Below are positions 35,108 to 45,342 of a stretch of DNA of 64,000 nt, piece after piece; within the stretch, counting starts at the first letter, position 1, and each line of letters starts with the position of its first letter. Source of the stretch: Rhodoferax sp. GW822-FHT02A01 (GTDB lineage: Bacteria > Pseudomonadota > Gammaproteobacteria > Burkholderiales > Burkholderiaceae_C); NCBI RefSeq assembly GCF_038784515.1, contig NZ_CP152376.1, forward strand, positions 3,534,001-3,598,000. Reading direction: 5' to 3'. The notes below the pieces were generated by a model. That model was not told the origin of the DNA, did no database searches, and saw only the letters and a list, made by a program, of their open reading frames with translations. Both the position numbers and the translations under genes were made by a program.

Positions 35108-35158
35108 GGGCAAGGCAGTTTGGTGGGGCGCCTAAAAGGCGTCAGAATCCAGTGAAAC

Positions 35159-36196
35159 ATGGAAGATACCCAAATATTATCGACGCTCCCGGAGCAGGAC
35201 CCCGCCAACGAGCGTTCTTCGCCTGCGCCTGTGCTGGTTTTTGATGCCTGCCAAATTGGTGTCGTGCTGCGCGCCTTGCTGTTTGTGGAGGCGGCCATCG
35301 GCGTGGTAACGCTGTACGGCAGCCCGGATGCGCTGGCCTGGCTATCGCAGCTGTCGCTGGTGACAGGGGGCGCCTTGCCGGCGGTACTGGCCTGGCTGCT
35401 GCTGACCTGCATGTCCAAGCGCTTGCTGGCCCGCATTCCCGTGTTTTTGCAATACACGCTGGCCACCTTGCTGGGAGGTGTGGTGGCGTTGTATGGCTGC
35501 GGCCTGCTGGCCTTTACCGGGCTGGTCGCCAGTCCGCCGTGGCTGGCGTCCTTTGCCAGTGGCGTGTTCCTGTCTGGCGTGGTGGTGGGGGGGCTGGTGT
35601 TGCGTGCCAAGGGGCGCACGCCAGCACACACGGCCGCGCGGCTGGCCGAATTGCAGTCGCGAATTCAGCCACACTTTCTGTTCAACACGCTCAACAGCGC
35701 CATCGCGCTGGTACGGGCCGAGCCCGCCAAGGCCGAAGCGCTACTGGAAGACCTGAGCGACCTGTTCCGCCATGCCCTGATGGACCGGACGGAGTCGGTG
35801 ACATTGGCGGACGAGATTGCACTGGCGCGCCGGTACCTGGACATTGAGCAGGTGCGCTTTGGTGACCGGCTGCAACTGGAGTGGAATCTTGACCCCCAGG
35901 CCGATGGCGCGCGTCTGCCGCCACTCTTGCTGCAGCCCCTGGTGGAAAACGCGGTACGCCACGGTGTGGAGCCCAGCGACACGGGCGCCATGGTGCGTAT
36001 CTCCACGCAGCGCCGTGGTTCCGTGGTGGTCATCAAGGTTAGCAACACGGTGCCTGCCGGCCCTGGCCGTGCGGGTGCGGGAGAGGCCTTGCGCAATGTG
36101 CGTGAACGGCTGGCCCTGCTGCATGATGTGCAGGGCCGTTTCAGCAGCGGCATGCGCGACGGCGTGTTTCAGGTTCGTATGGAGGTTCCGGTATGA
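35159..36196 (+). CDS. algZ: LytS/AlgZ-type sensor histidine kinase
   Basis: 345 residues. The first 150 hold about four transmembrane helices with no sizeable periplasmic domain. The His_kinase (5TM/LytS-type) domain follows, with the phosphoacceptor H172 in RIQPHFLFNTLNSA. A HATPase domain carries the N box (LLQPLVENAVRHGVEP) and a glycine-rich loop (GAGEALRNVRERL). It pairs with the LytTR regulator, whose start overlaps its stop. The Pseudomonas counterpart FimS/AlgZ controls twitching and alginate; here the target is unknown. Confidence 0.88.
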   Translation: MEDTQILSTLPEQDPANERSSPAPVLVFDACQIGVVLRALLFVEAAIGVVTLYGSPDALAWLSQLSLVTGGALPAVLAWLLLTCMSKRLLARIPVFLQYTLATLLGGVVALYGCGLLAFTGLVASPPWLASFASGVFLSGVVVGGLVLRAKGRTPAHTAARLAELQSRIQPHFLFNTLNSAIALVRAEPAKAEALLEDLSDLFRHALMDRTESVTLADEIALARRYLDIEQVRFGDRLQLEWNLDPQADGARLPPLLLQPLVENAVRHGVEPSDTGAMVRISTQRRGSVVVIKVSNTVPAGPGRAGAGEALRNVRERLALLHDVQGRFSSGMRDGVFQVRMEVPV

Positions 36197-36963
36197 GTGG
36201 TTCACAGGCAGCAGAACCTGTGTTGCGCGTTTTGGTGGTGGATGATGAGAGCTTGGCGCGTGCGCGGCTCAGGACCTTACTGGAAGACTGTCGCCATCCG
36301 CCCGCAGTGATGCAGGCGCAAGCTGCCAATGCGGTCCAGGCGATGGAGTGTCTGCAGCATCAGCCCTTTGACGTGGTGCTGCTGGATATCCATATGCCCG
36401 GTGCCGATGGGTTGTCACTGGCGCAGGTCATCATGGCGCTGCCGCAACCACCCGCACTGATCTTTGTGACGGCGCATGCCGAGCACGCCGTGCAGGCCTT
36501 CGAGCTGGACGCCACCGACTACCTGACCAAGCCGGTGCGGCTGGAGCGCCTGGAGGCCGCACTGCAAAAGGCCGTGCGCTTCAACCAGGCCCGCGGAGCA
36601 TCACCGCCTGCGCAAAATGTCCAGGACGTGCTGATCATCCAGGATCGCAACCGCACCGAGCGCGTCCCCTTGGGTGAGGTCGTCTACTTCAAGGCCGAGC
36701 TCAAGTACGTCACCGTGCGCACCCGGTCGCGCAACTTCATCCTGGACGGCTCGCTCAACGAGCTGGAAGAAAAATACCGCGACCAGTTCCTGCGCATCCA
36801 CCGCAACGCACTCATTGCCAAGCACGCAGCGCGCGCGCTGGAAAAGCACCACGACCCAGAAGAGGGCGAAGGCTGGGCCGTGCGTATGGATGGAGTGAGC
36901 GAACTGCTGTTCGTGTCACGGCGGCAGCTGGCGGCGGTGAAAGAAATGCTGGCGCGGGGCTAA
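36193..36963 (+). CDS. algR: LytTR-family response regulator (AlgR-like)
   Basis: 256 residues. The receiver domain has acidic residues D17/D18 (VVDDES), the phosphoacceptor D65 (LLDIHMPG) and the conserved K (DYLTKPVRLERL). The C-terminal LytTR DNA-binding domain runs from about residue 145 (LIIQDRNRTERVPLGEVVYFKAE to the end), including the typical FLRIHRNALIAK. The ATGA overlap with algZ shows they are translated together. In many relatives hemC follows at once; here about 6.6 kb of other genes lies between. Confidence 0.93.
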   Translation: MSGSQAAEPVLRVLVVDDESLARARLRTLLEDCRHPPAVMQAQAANAVQAMECLQHQPFDVVLLDIHMPGADGLSLAQVIMALPQPPALIFVTAHAEHAVQAFELDATDYLTKPVRLERLEAALQKAVRFNQARGASPPAQNVQDVLIIQDRNRTERVPLGEVVYFKAELKYVTVRTRSRNFILDGSLNELEEKYRDQFLRIHRNALIAKHAARALEKHHDPEEGEGWAVRMDGVSELLFVSRRQLAAVKEMLARG

Positions 36964-37024
36964 GGCAGACCTGGCCTAGGCATGCCCATCGAAAACACCT
37001 GATTTAACCCCAACTGGAGACCCC

Positions 37025-37330
37025 ATGGCTGACGCCTACGTAATCGTGGATATGCAGATTTCCGACCCGGAGCAATACAAGCAGTACATGGCCGATGCCC
37101 CAACCACTGTGAAGGCCGCGGGCGGCGAGTACTTGGCTCGCGGAGGCCGCTTTGAGACACTGGAGGGCGATTGGCAGCCCGCACGGCTGGCAATGCTGAA
37201 ATTCCCAAGCTACGAGGCAGCCAAGGCCTGGTACAACGGCGAAAACTACCGCCTGGCTCGCGCCAAGCGGCAGGGGGCGACGGTGTATTTCAATATGGTG
37301 CTGGTGGAAGGGGTGGCGGCACCGGTTTAA
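37025..37330 (+). CDS. DUF1330 family protein
   Basis: 101 residues of the dimeric alpha/beta-barrel type: AYVIVDMQISDPEQYKQYM at the start, the GGEYLARGG strand and the LEGDWQPARLAMLKFPSYEAAKAWY segment are all characteristic of DUF1330. No catalytic residues are established for the family. It follows algR by about 60 bases with its own ribosome-binding site (GGAG) and could be a separate unit. Confidence 0.88.
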   Translation: MADAYVIVDMQISDPEQYKQYMADAPTTVKAAGGEYLARGGRFETLEGDWQPARLAMLKFPSYEAAKAWYNGENYRLARAKRQGATVYFNMVLVEGVAAPV

Positions 37331-37361
37331 GTAGCATTATCAATTTTTAGGGAGTTCGTGA

Positions 37362-38360
37362 ATGTTAAATAAAGCTGTTTCATTCTTGCTATTGGCTTTT
37401 GTTGTTGCGGGAACCCATGCAACAGAGCTGTATCCAGAAGGCAATCTTCGGGAGATCAAGGCTGGTGACTACATCCAACCCGGCGATTTGGTTGGTGGAT
37501 ATCCAATAATCCAAAATGATGGAAACTGGAAATTTACAAGTGGAAAGGCCTATACATCAAATGGTGGCACCGATCCCATAAAGATGGGATATGTGCAACT
37601 GGATTACTACTCCGGCGGATATCTTCTTGCCAGACAGTATGTTGGGGTAAACACGGGGCCTGGAAGCAATTCCTCCTGGACCGGCACTCCTTGCGCCCCG
37701 GGGCATTTAGTGATGCGTGACAAGGGGCGTGGCCGACAAGACAACTGCATGACGATTGATGCGCAGACAGTCAATGCGGGAACTACTCCAATTACATTTC
37801 TGAACGTTGTATTGACCAACTCTGGAAGTGGGGGGCGATACTACCGAATTGTTCTGGGCATCAACGCGGATGTACTCGGTATCAGAGGAACTGGCACCGG
37901 TGATTGGACGCCAGAAGAACTCAAGGCTAAGCCATACAAAAAAGTCGCAATCGATAAGTTGGCAGCTTGGGCGGAACAAATTCAAGACAGTTCAATAAGG
38001 GCATTTGATTTCAGTAAGCCCGTGGATGTTTATGAAAAGATTCCAACCTTCATGAGCCTCTTGCCGGTACCCGATGACCTCGTTGGACAAAAGCGATCCA
38101 TCAGCTTTGTGAGTGCGGTGGAGCATTTGCGTCATGTTGATTCCATGAAATCCATAGCGTATGCGCCATATGGGGATTACAAAGGGGCGTGGGGTTTTGT
38201 GACGGACCAGCCATCACAGGATGCTGCAGATATTGCTGCTATAGCAAAGTGTGAAAACTTCCGCTTGGTAAATAGGCCCGATACACCTAAGTGCGAGGTG
38301 TATCGGATCACCGATGCAAAGCGCGTTTCGGATACCTACGATATCAGTAAGATGAAATAG
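37362..38360 (+). CDS. exported protein of unknown function, AT-rich
   Basis: 332 residues beginning with a signal peptide (KAVSFLLLAFVVAGTHATE), so probably periplasmic or outer-membrane. The mature part is rich in Gly, Tyr and Asn (DLVGGYPIIQNDGNW, VQLDYYSGGYLLARQYVG). It holds four mature cysteines that could form two disulfides (TPCAPGH, QDNCMTI, AKCENF, PKCEVY). I recognise no family. Codon use and base composition are clearly more AT-rich than the neighbours, which suggests recent acquisition. A GGGAG ribosome-binding site lies 8-10 bases before the ATG. There are no close mobile genes. Confidence 0.75.
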   Translation: MLNKAVSFLLLAFVVAGTHATELYPEGNLREIKAGDYIQPGDLVGGYPIIQNDGNWKFTSGKAYTSNGGTDPIKMGYVQLDYYSGGYLLARQYVGVNTGPGSNSSWTGTPCAPGHLVMRDKGRGRQDNCMTIDAQTVNAGTTPITFLNVVLTNSGSGGRYYRIVLGINADVLGIRGTGTGDWTPEELKAKPYKKVAIDKLAAWAEQIQDSSIRAFDFSKPVDVYEKIPTFMSLLPVPDDLVGQKRSISFVSAVEHLRHVDSMKSIAYAPYGDYKGAWGFVTDQPSQDAADIAAIAKCENFRLVNRPDTPKCEVYRITDAKRVSDTYDISKMK

Positions 38361-38431
38361 GAAAGGGTGATTCGCCTAGACCCAGAAATTGTGGCGACCT
38401 TTTATTCTTAAGCTGAACAAGCCAAGGGTTT

Positions 38432-38512
38432 GATGGCGCTGTAGATATTCTTGCGCAGCTTGCTTGGTGTCGTTCAGTAGTTCGGCGCATTGCGAGGCCA
38501 GGGTCAGATCGC
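38432..38512 (-). pseudogene. decayed fragment of the ppc 3' region
   Basis: This 81-base stretch aligns with the 3' part of ppc at about 40967-41044. Shared runs include GATGGCGCTG, TTCTTGCGCAGCTTG, GTCGTTCA, AGTTCGGC and GAGGCCAGGG, with scattered mismatches and a small insertion; weaker likeness continues rightward. It is in the same orientation as ppc and has no open frame. The remaining parts of the 298-base gap (38361-38658) show nothing else except the promoter region of the next gene. Confidence 0.75.
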
Positions 38513-38658
38513 CAATGCGGTGCAGGCCATGTGGCTATTGCAGCACCAGTTGTTTGATGTTGTGCTGGTGTAGTGCGTTGCATGCAGTATTTCTTCAAGT
38601 TGCATCCATTGGGGTAGGATGTGGCAGGCACCGAAACAGTGCCCCCGAGGAGATTCGG

Positions 38659-40761
38659 ATGCAAGAACATCATTGGGCTGAGGAGCTGCTGCGATCCCAT
38701 CCGGATGGGATCATGCTGATGAACGACGCCTACGTTTTGCAATTCGTGAACCAGCACTACTTGCAGATGTGGGGATTTACCGAGCAGAGTGTCTACGGGA
38801 TGACCTCCAGTGAGCGGTTTGCATACCAGGCCAGTTTGCTTGCCAACCCGGAGGATGATGCCTTTGCGTTGCGTCTTCTCAAGCTCGGCCTGGACGAGCC
38901 CAAGCCGCGCTACTTCAAACTCAAGGACGGACGCTGGCTGGAGCGCATTGCCTATCGCTACATGCCGTTCGGAACAAGCGCTGGAATCGTGTCGCAGTGG
39001 CGGGATGTGACGGGAAAATATCTGCAGGAAATGGCTATCCAATACGAACGCGATTTGATGCATTCCATGATGGACAGCGTGCCCGATCAGATATTTTTCA
39101 AGGACCGCGAGAGTCGCTTCATTCGTATCAATGCCAGCTTGGCTAAGCGATATGGGCTGGATAGCCCTGAGCAAGCTGTTGGTAAGTCGGATGCTGATTT
39201 CTACTCAGCGGAGCACGCCGCGCAAACGCGTCGCGAAGAGTTGGAAATCATGCGCACTGGCACGCCGGTATTCAATCAGCTCCATCACGAAGTCTGGAGT
39301 GATGGCACCGAGGCTTGGAACGTCTCTATGAAAATGCCGCTTCGTGATGCCACGGGGAGGACTATTGGTACCTACGGCGTTGCCCATGACATCACCGAGC
39401 ATAAGAAAACGGAAGCTCTCATCTGGCAGCAAGCCAACTTCGACGCGCTCACCGGGCTCCCCAACCGCCGCATGCTGCGTGACCGCTGGGAGCAAGCGGT
39501 CAACAGCCATAAGCGCAGTGGCCATGGGCTTGCATTGCTGATACTGGACCTAGATCACTTCAAGGAAGTCAATGACACCCTGGGACACTCCGTGGGAGAC
39601 CAGTTGTTGGTCGCCGCATCCAAGCGCATTGCCGGTTGCCTGCGCACATCGGACACCCTGGCCCGCATGGGAGGCGATGAATTCGCCATCATCCTGACCG
39701 ACCAGATGTCAGTCACCTACGTAGGTGACATCGTCCATAAGATCGTCTGTTGCATGGACGACGCCTTTGATCTGCTTGATCAGTGCGTTTTTGTCTCGGT
39801 CAGCGTCGGAGTGACCTTGTATCCGCAGAACGGAGAGTCTTTTGACGAATTGCTGAAGTTGTCGGATCAGGCGATGTACGAGGCAAAAAAGAAAGGCAGA
39901 AACCGTTTTTGCTTTTTTACACCTGCACTGCAGGAGCGTTCAAGCAACCGCCTGCGCATGGCCCATGACCTCCATATTGCGGTTCGCGAGCAGCAATTTC
40001 ACTTGGTGTACCAGCCGATCGTAAACCTTCGATCGGGTGCCATTCAGAAGGCAGAGGCGCTGATCCGATGGAATCACCCGCAGCAAGGGCTGATCCCTCC
40101 CAGCGAATTCATCCCTCTGGCTGAATCCATCGGCCTGATTGAGGAAATTGGCGAATGGGTTTTTCGCTCAGCTGCGCACATGGTTCGCCATTGGCGCAAT
40201 GAGGTGGACGCATCGATGCAGATTTCGGTCAACAAATCGCCCCTTCAGTTTCAAAGCAAGCGCCCTCAGGGTTCTGACTGGTCGGAATACCTGCACTCCA
40301 TCGATGTGGCGCCAGAGGCCATCGTTGTCGAAATTACCGAAGGCTTGCTGCTGGATGCCTCCGAATGGGTGCAGCAGCAGTTGCAGACTACGCGCCAATC
40401 GGGCCTGCGCCTGTCGTTGGATGACTTTGGCACTGGTTATTCATCGCTGTCCTACCTGCACCGCTACGACATCGACTTCTTGAAAATAGACCAATCCTTC
40501 ATGCGGGAATTGCGTCAGGGTTCCAAGAACCTCACCTTGTGCAAGGCCATCATCCGAATGGGCCATGAGTTGGGTATACAAATCATCGCAGAGGGCATAG
40601 AAAGCACACTGCAGCGAGACCTTCTGATGGAAGCCGACTGCGACTTTGCCCAAGGTTACCTTTTTGCCAAACCGATGTTGCCGAACGAGTTTCTGGAGTT
40701 CGTCCGCAGCAGAGCAGGGGCCATCACCCCGTATTGCGCAACCCCGCCGCAATCCCGTTGA
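38659..40761 (+). CDS. PAS-PAS-GGDEF-EAL cyclic-di-GMP enzyme
   Basis: 700 residues from the ATG at 38659, preceded by GAGGAG; upstream in-frame codons fall in the ppc remnant. Two PAS domains come first (about residues 1-130 and 135-255, ending [12 protein letters not shown]). A GGDEF domain has an intact [11 protein letters not shown] site, and an EAL domain has intact [11 protein letters not shown], the N and E of VNKSPLQFQ and VEITEGLLL, and [11 protein letters not shown] with the loop-6 acidic pair. Both cyclase and phosphodiesterase residues are complete. No transmembrane segment, so a cytoplasmic sensor. It ends 38 bases inside the convergent ppc gene. Confidence 0.92.
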   Translation: MQEHHWAEELLRSHPDGIMLMNDAYVLQFVNQHYLQMWGFTEQSVYGMTSSERFAYQASLLANPEDDAFALRLLKLGLDEPKPRYFKLKDGRWLERIAYRYMPFGTSAGIVSQWRDVTGKYLQEMAIQYERDLMHSMMDSVPDQIFFKDRESRFIRINASLAKRYGLDSPEQAVGKSDADFYSAEHAAQTRREELEIMRTGTPVFNQLHHEVWSDGTEAWNVSMKMPLRDATGRTIGTYGVAHDITEHKKTEALIWQQANFDALTGLPNRRMLRDRWEQAVNSHKRSGHGLALLILDLDHFKEVNDTLGHSVGDQLLVAASKRIAGCLRTSDTLARMGGDEFAIILTDQMSVTYVGDIVHKIVCCMDDAFDLLDQCVFVSVSVGVTLYPQNGESFDELLKLSDQAMYEAKKKGRNRFCFFTPALQERSSNRLRMAHDLHIAVREQQFHLVYQPIVNLRSGAIQKAEALIRWNHPQQGLIPPSEFIPLAESIGLIEEIGEWVFRSAAHMVRHWRNEVDASMQISVNKSPLQFQSKRPQGSDWSEYLHSIDVAPEAIVVEITEGLLLDASEWVQQQLQTTRQSGLRLSLDDFGTGYSSLSYLHRYDIDFLKIDQSFMRELRQGSKNLTLCKAIIRMGHELGIQIIAEGIESTLQRDLLMEADCDFAQGYLFAKPMLPNEFLEFVRSRAGAITPYCATPPQSR

Positions 40762-43570
40762 TCGAGATATGGATACCGCGCTGCACGCGTTCGTCGGCAA
40801 TGCCGGCGCGGTAACGGCGTACCAGTTCCACCTGCAGGTGGTGCAGGGGGTCGATGTAGGGGAAGCGGTGCTTGATGGAACGCTGCAGGGCTGCGTTGTT
40901 GGCCAGGCGTTGCTTCTCGCCGGTGATCTGCACCAGGGCCTGGGCCGTGGCGTGCCATTCGGATTCGATGGCGCTGAAGATCTTCTTGCGCAGCTTGGCG
41001 TCGTTCACCAGTTCGGCATAGCGTGAGGCCAGGGCCAGGTCGCTCTTGGCCATCACCATGTCCATGTTGGACAGCAGTGTTTTGAAGAAGGGCCACTGCT
41101 TGTACATGCGTTGCAGCAAAGCCATGCGTTCCTTGGACTTGGCCGGGGTTTCGGCTTGCACGAAAGCCGCCACCGCAGAACCAAAGCCGAACCAGCCGGG
41201 CAGCGTCAGGCGGCACTGGCCCCAGCTGAAACCCCAGGGAATGGCGCGCAGGTCTTCAATGCGTTGAGACGCCTTGCGCGATGCCGGGCGCGAGCCGATG
41301 TTGAGTTCGGCAATTTCGCGCAAGGGCGTGGAGCTGAAGAAGTATTCGGTGAACCCGGGTGTCTCGTAGACCAGCGCACGGTAGGCCGACATGCTGTTGT
41401 GCGAGAGCTCGGCGGCGGCATCCAAGAACGCCTTGGTGGCGGACTTGGTGGGTTGCAGCAGCGTGGCTTCCAGGGTCGCGGCGACTAGGGTTTCCAAGTT
41501 GCGCCGGCCGATTTCGGGGTTGGCGTATTTGGAGCCAATGACTTCGCCCTGTTCGGTCAGGCGGATCTGGCCGCGCACCGTGCCAGGGGGCTGGGCCAGG
41601 ATGGCCTGGTAGCTGGGGCCGCCGCCGCGACCCACCGTGCCGCCACGGCCATGGAACATGCGCAGCTTGATCTGGTGGGCCTTGGCAAGTTCGTCAAACA
41701 GTTCCACCAGGGCGATTTCGGCGCGGTACAGCTCCCAGTTGCTGGTGAAGATGCCGCCGTCCTTGTTGCTGTCGGAGTAGCCCAGCATGATGTCCTGCTC
41801 GCGGCCGCTGCGTTTGATCAGTTCGGTCACGCCCGGCAGCGCGTAGAAGTCGCGCATGATGGGTGCGGCATTGCGCAGGTCTTCAATGGTTTCGAACAAG
41901 GGCACGACGATGAGATCGTTCTTGCCTTGCGCGTCCAGCGTTCCTTGCATCAGTCCCACTTCCTTTTGCAGCAGCAACACTTCCAGCAGGTCGCTCACGG
42001 TCTCGGTGTGGCTGATGATGTAGTGGCGGATGGCCTCGTGGCCAAAGCGCTGGCGCATCTCGCGCGCCATCGAGAAGATGGCCAGTTCGGCCACCGTGTG
42101 GGCCGAATACTCGGCACCCAGCACGCGCAGGGGGCGGGCGTCGTTGAGCAGCTTGAGCAGCAGTGTGCGCTTGGTGTATTCGTCCAGCGCCGAATAGGCG
42201 TACTCGATGCGGGCGGTGGCCAGCAGTTCGGAGACCACTTCCTCGTGCTTGTCGGAACTTTGGCGCAGGTCGACGGTTGCCAGGTGGAAGCCAAACACTT
42301 CCACGGCGCGGATCAGGGGGCGCAACCGCTGGGCAATCAGGGCCATGCCATGGTTGGCATTCAGCGACGCCTCAATCACCCGCAGGTCGGCTACAAACTC
42401 TTCCGCCGTGACGTAGGCGTTTTGCGGTGCCACCGCGTGGCGCGCAGCGCTGGTGCCGGTGAGGTTGTGCAGTGTGGCGGCCAGACGCGCATACATTCCA
42501 GTCAGCGCGCGGCGGTAGGGCTCGTCCTTGCGGTGTTCGTTGGTGTCGGGTGACCGCTCGGCCAGTGCCTGCATCTCGGGCGTGGTGTCGCACAGGATGG
42601 CCGAAATGGACAGCTCGCCACCCAGGTAATGCACTTCGGTGAGGTAGTGGCGCAGGGCCACTTCACTCTGGCGACGCAGGGCGTATTCCAGGGTATGGGC
42701 GCTGACGTTGGGGTTGCCGTCGCGGTCGCCACCAATCCACTGGCCCATGCGCAAGAAGGTGTGCACCGGCTGGGTGGTGAGAAGCTCCTCCAGCTCGGCA
42801 TAAAGCTTGGGGATCTCGCGCAGAAAGGTGGATTCGTAATAGCTCAGCGCGTTTTCAATTTCGTCGGCTACGGTGAGCTTGCTGTAGCGCAGCAAGCGGG
42901 TTTGCCAGAGCTGCATCACGCGGGCGCGCATTTGGGCTTCGTTGGCATCCAGCTCGCGCGGGGAGAGTGCGTCCTTGCGGCCCTCAAAGGCAATGGCGCG
43001 CTGCTTGATGTCGTCCCGCGCGGTGAGCAACTGGGCGATATCGCGCTCGGCGTCCAGAATGCTCTTGCGTTGCACTTCGGTGGGGTGGGCGGTCAGCACG
43101 GGGGCCACGTAGCTTTGTTCCAGCGTCTGGGAAATCACCCGTGGCGAGATGCCGGCCCAACGCAGGCGGGACATGGCGACCTCAATGCTGCCTTCCTGCG
43201 TTTCACCGGCGCGCTCGTGGACGGCGCGGCGGCGAATGTGGTGGCGGTCTTCGGCCAGATTGGCCAGGTGACTGAAATAGGTGAAGGCGCGGATCACGCT
43301 CACTGTCTGGTCGCCACTCAGGCTTTTGAGCAGCTTCTTGAGCGCCTTGTCGGCTTCATGGTCGGCGTCGCGGCGGAAGGCGACCGACAGTTTGCGGATC
43401 TGCTCGATCAGCTCGTAGGCCTCCACGCCCTCCTGTTCCCTGATCACATCCCCCAGAATCCGGCCCAGTAACCGGATGTCTTCGACCAGGGGACGTTCGT
43501 TGTCTTTGTTGCGCTTGTTTGCAGTGACAGACGAGGCGGCGGCAGGGGGTGGGGGGGAGGGATTCTTCAT
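40724..43570 (-). CDS. ppc: phosphoenolpyruvate carboxylase
   Basis: About 948 residues from the ATG at 43570. It carboxylates phosphoenolpyruvate to oxaloacetate, an anaplerotic step. Catalytic motifs are [14 protein letters not shown], with the active His, and [18 protein letters not shown], the Gly-rich loop with the catalytic Arg. The C-terminus ends in [11 protein letters not shown], the conserved terminal carboxyl site. It is divergent from hemC with only 54 bases between, an arrangement common in Burkholderiales. A degraded copy of its 3' region lies at 38432. Confidence 0.96.
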   Translation of the reverse strand: MKNPSPPPPAAASSVTANKRNKDNERPLVEDIRLLGRILGDVIREQEGVEAYELIEQIRKLSVAFRRDADHEADKALKKLLKSLSGDQTVSVIRAFTYFSHLANLAEDRHHIRRRAVHERAGETQEGSIEVAMSRLRWAGISPRVISQTLEQSYVAPVLTAHPTEVQRKSILDAERDIAQLLTARDDIKQRAIAFEGRKDALSPRELDANEAQMRARVMQLWQTRLLRYSKLTVADEIENALSYYESTFLREIPKLYAELEELLTTQPVHTFLRMGQWIGGDRDGNPNVSAHTLEYALRRQSEVALRHYLTEVHYLGGELSISAILCDTTPEMQALAERSPDTNEHRKDEPYRRALTGMYARLAATLHNLTGTSAARHAVAPQNAYVTAEEFVADLRVIEASLNANHGMALIAQRLRPLIRAVEVFGFHLATVDLRQSSDKHEEVVSELLATARIEYAYSALDEYTKRTLLLKLLNDARPLRVLGAEYSAHTVAELAIFSMAREMRQRFGHEAIRHYIISHTETVSDLLEVLLLQKEVGLMQGTLDAQGKNDLIVVPLFETIEDLRNAAPIMRDFYALPGVTELIKRSGREQDIMLGYSDSNKDGGIFTSNWELYRAEIALVELFDELAKAHQIKLRMFHGRGGTVGRGGGPSYQAILAQPPGTVRGQIRLTEQGEVIGSKYANPEIGRRNLETLVAATLEATLLQPTKSATKAFLDAAAELSHNSMSAYRALVYETPGFTEYFFSSTPLREIAELNIGSRPASRKASQRIEDLRAIPWGFSWGQCRLTLPGWFGFGSAVAAFVQAETPAKSKERMALLQRMYKQWPFFKTLLSNMDMVMAKSDLALASRYAELVNDAKLRKKIFSAIESEWHATAQALVQITGEKQRLANNAALQRSIKHRFPYIDPLHHLQVELVRRYRAGIADERVQRGIHISINGIAAGLRNTG

Positions 43571-43624
43571 GGATGAACATGCTAGCATTGGCTAGGAACT
43601 TCCCGTTACAAACAGGTTACCGCA

Positions 43625-44542
43625 GTGCAACATTTCACCATCGCCACCCGAGAAAGCCGTCTGGCTCTGTGGCAAGCAAACCACGTTAAGGCGCTGTTGG
43701 AACAGCAAGGCCACCAGGTCACGCTGTTGGGCATGACCACCCAGGGCGACCAAATTCTGGATCGATCGCTGAGCAAAGTCGGCGGCAAAGGCCTGTTTGT
43801 CAAGGAGCTGGAAACCGCGCTCGAGCAAGGCAAGGCGGATCTGGCTGTGCACTCGCTCAAGGACGTGCCGATGGAGCTTCCCCCCGGATTTGAGCTCGCC
43901 TGTGTGATGGAGCGCGAAGATCCGCGGGACGCCTGGGTATCTTCCCGCTACGCCACGCTGCAGGACTTGCCCCAAGGTGCCGTGGTGGGCACTTCCAGCC
44001 TGCGCCGCATGGCACTGGTGCGTGCCCTCAGGCCCGATTTGAAGATAGAGCCGCTGCGCGGCAACCTCGATACCCGCTTGCGCAAGCTCGACGACGGCCT
44101 GTACGACGGCATTGTGCTGGCGGCGGCCGGTCTGAAGCGGCTGGAGCTGGGTGCGCGCATTCGCACCATTTTTGAAACCCAGGAGATGCTGCCTGCCGCG
44201 GGCCAAGGGGCGCTGGGCATTGAAGTGCGTACCGGGCGCGACGACGTGGTGCGCGCCCTGTCACATCTGATGGACAACCGGACCTGGTTAACGGTGACGG
44301 CCGAGCGCGCCGTCAGCCGTGTCATGGGCGGAAGCTGTTCCATGCCCTTGGCAGCGCACGGCGTATTTCAAGGCAATGTCCTCGATATCCGTGCCGCCTG
44401 GGGCGACCCTGACGGCAAGCACGCTCTGGTGACCGTGCAGGAGCGGGCAACGGTTACCGATGCTGGCAGTGCGCTGCGCCTGGGCGAGTCCGTCGCGCAC
44501 AAGCTGCAGGTGGCAGTCCAGTCCATCCAAGCCAAAACCTGA
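43625..44542 (+). CDS. hemC: hydroxymethylbilane synthase (porphobilinogen deaminase)
   Basis: 305 residues from the GTG at 43625. It joins four porphobilinogens to hydroxymethylbilane in haem synthesis. Features are the opening [14 protein letters not shown], the catalytic Asp in the LKDVPM segment and the Arg cluster [11 protein letters not shown]238 in [12 protein letters not shown] anchors the dipyrromethane cofactor. Its stop and the hemD start share one base (TGATG). First gene of hemCDXY. Confidence 0.96.
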   Translation: MQHFTIATRESRLALWQANHVKALLEQQGHQVTLLGMTTQGDQILDRSLSKVGGKGLFVKELETALEQGKADLAVHSLKDVPMELPPGFELACVMEREDPRDAWVSSRYATLQDLPQGAVVGTSSLRRMALVRALRPDLKIEPLRGNLDTRLRKLDDGLYDGIVLAAAGLKRLELGARIRTIFETQEMLPAAGQGALGIEVRTGRDDVVRALSHLMDNRTWLTVTAERAVSRVMGGSCSMPLAAHGVFQGNVLDIRAAWGDPDGKHALVTVQERATVTDAGSALRLGESVAHKLQVAVQSIQAKT

Positions 44543-45342
44543 TGCGCGTCATCGTCACCCGTCCCGGACCGCAAGCCGGAAAGTGGGTGAAGGCCTTGCG
44601 CGATGCGGGTCTGGACGCGCTGGCGTTACCCCTGATTGAAATCCGTCCGGCTGCGGACAGCCAAGGCGTGGTTGCCGTTTGGCAGAAGGTCACCACCTTC
44701 AATGCGCTGATGTTTGTCAGCGCCAATGCGGTGGAGCATTTTTTCGCCGTCCGGCCGCAAGGCTCGGCCCAACCGGATCTGCTGCCGGAACAACGCTTCT
44801 GGGCTACGGGACCTGGCACGGTCGCGGCCTTGCGGGCCGCCGGTATTGCGCCCCAGTGCATTGATGCGCCGGACGCTGGCGCTTCGCAGTTTGACTCCGA
44901 GGCCCTCTGGCAGGTGGTGCGGCAGCGCGTGCAAACCGGTTGGCGGGTACTGGTGGTGCGCGGCAGCACCGAAGCCGAACCGCTCGACACAGAGGATATG
45001 GGCAAGGGCGTGGGGCGCGACTGGCTGGCACAGCGACTGGTAGAGAAGGGAGCCACGGTGGATTTTGTCGTGGCCTATGAACGCTGCGCACCAGTGCTCA
45101 AACCCGGCGCGGTGGCGCTGGTTCAACTGGCCGCTGCGGACCGCAGTATCTGGCTGTTCAGCAGTTCCGAAGCCATCGCCAACCTGCGTGCCGCGGCCGC
45201 CGGTGTGAACTGGCGCGCGGCACGTGCCGTGGCAACCCACCCGCGCATTGCGGCAGCGGCGCGGGAGGCTGGTTTTGGTGTTGTGTGCGAGTCACGTCCA
45301 GAAATATCTGATTTGATTGCCTCGATAGAATCGCTGGCATGA
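44542..45342 (+). CDS. hemD: uroporphyrinogen-III synthase
   Basis: 266 residues. HemD closes and inverts ring D of hydroxymethylbilane to uroporphyrinogen III. This family is poorly conserved, but the two-lobed HemD pattern is clear: VTRPGPQAGKWVKAL at the start, FVSANAVEHFF and the mid ATGPGTVAALRAAGI, then the second-lobe VVRGSTEAEPL. The position between hemC and hemX supports the call. It is translationally coupled on both sides. Confidence 0.92.
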   Translation: MRVIVTRPGPQAGKWVKALRDAGLDALALPLIEIRPAADSQGVVAVWQKVTTFNALMFVSANAVEHFFAVRPQGSAQPDLLPEQRFWATGPGTVAALRAAGIAPQCIDAPDAGASQFDSEALWQVVRQRVQTGWRVLVVRGSTEAEPLDTEDMGKGVGRDWLAQRLVEKGATVDFVVAYERCAPVLKPGAVALVQLAAADRSIWLFSSSEAIANLRAAAAGVNWRAARAVATHPRIAAAAREAGFGVVCESRPEISDLIASIESLA

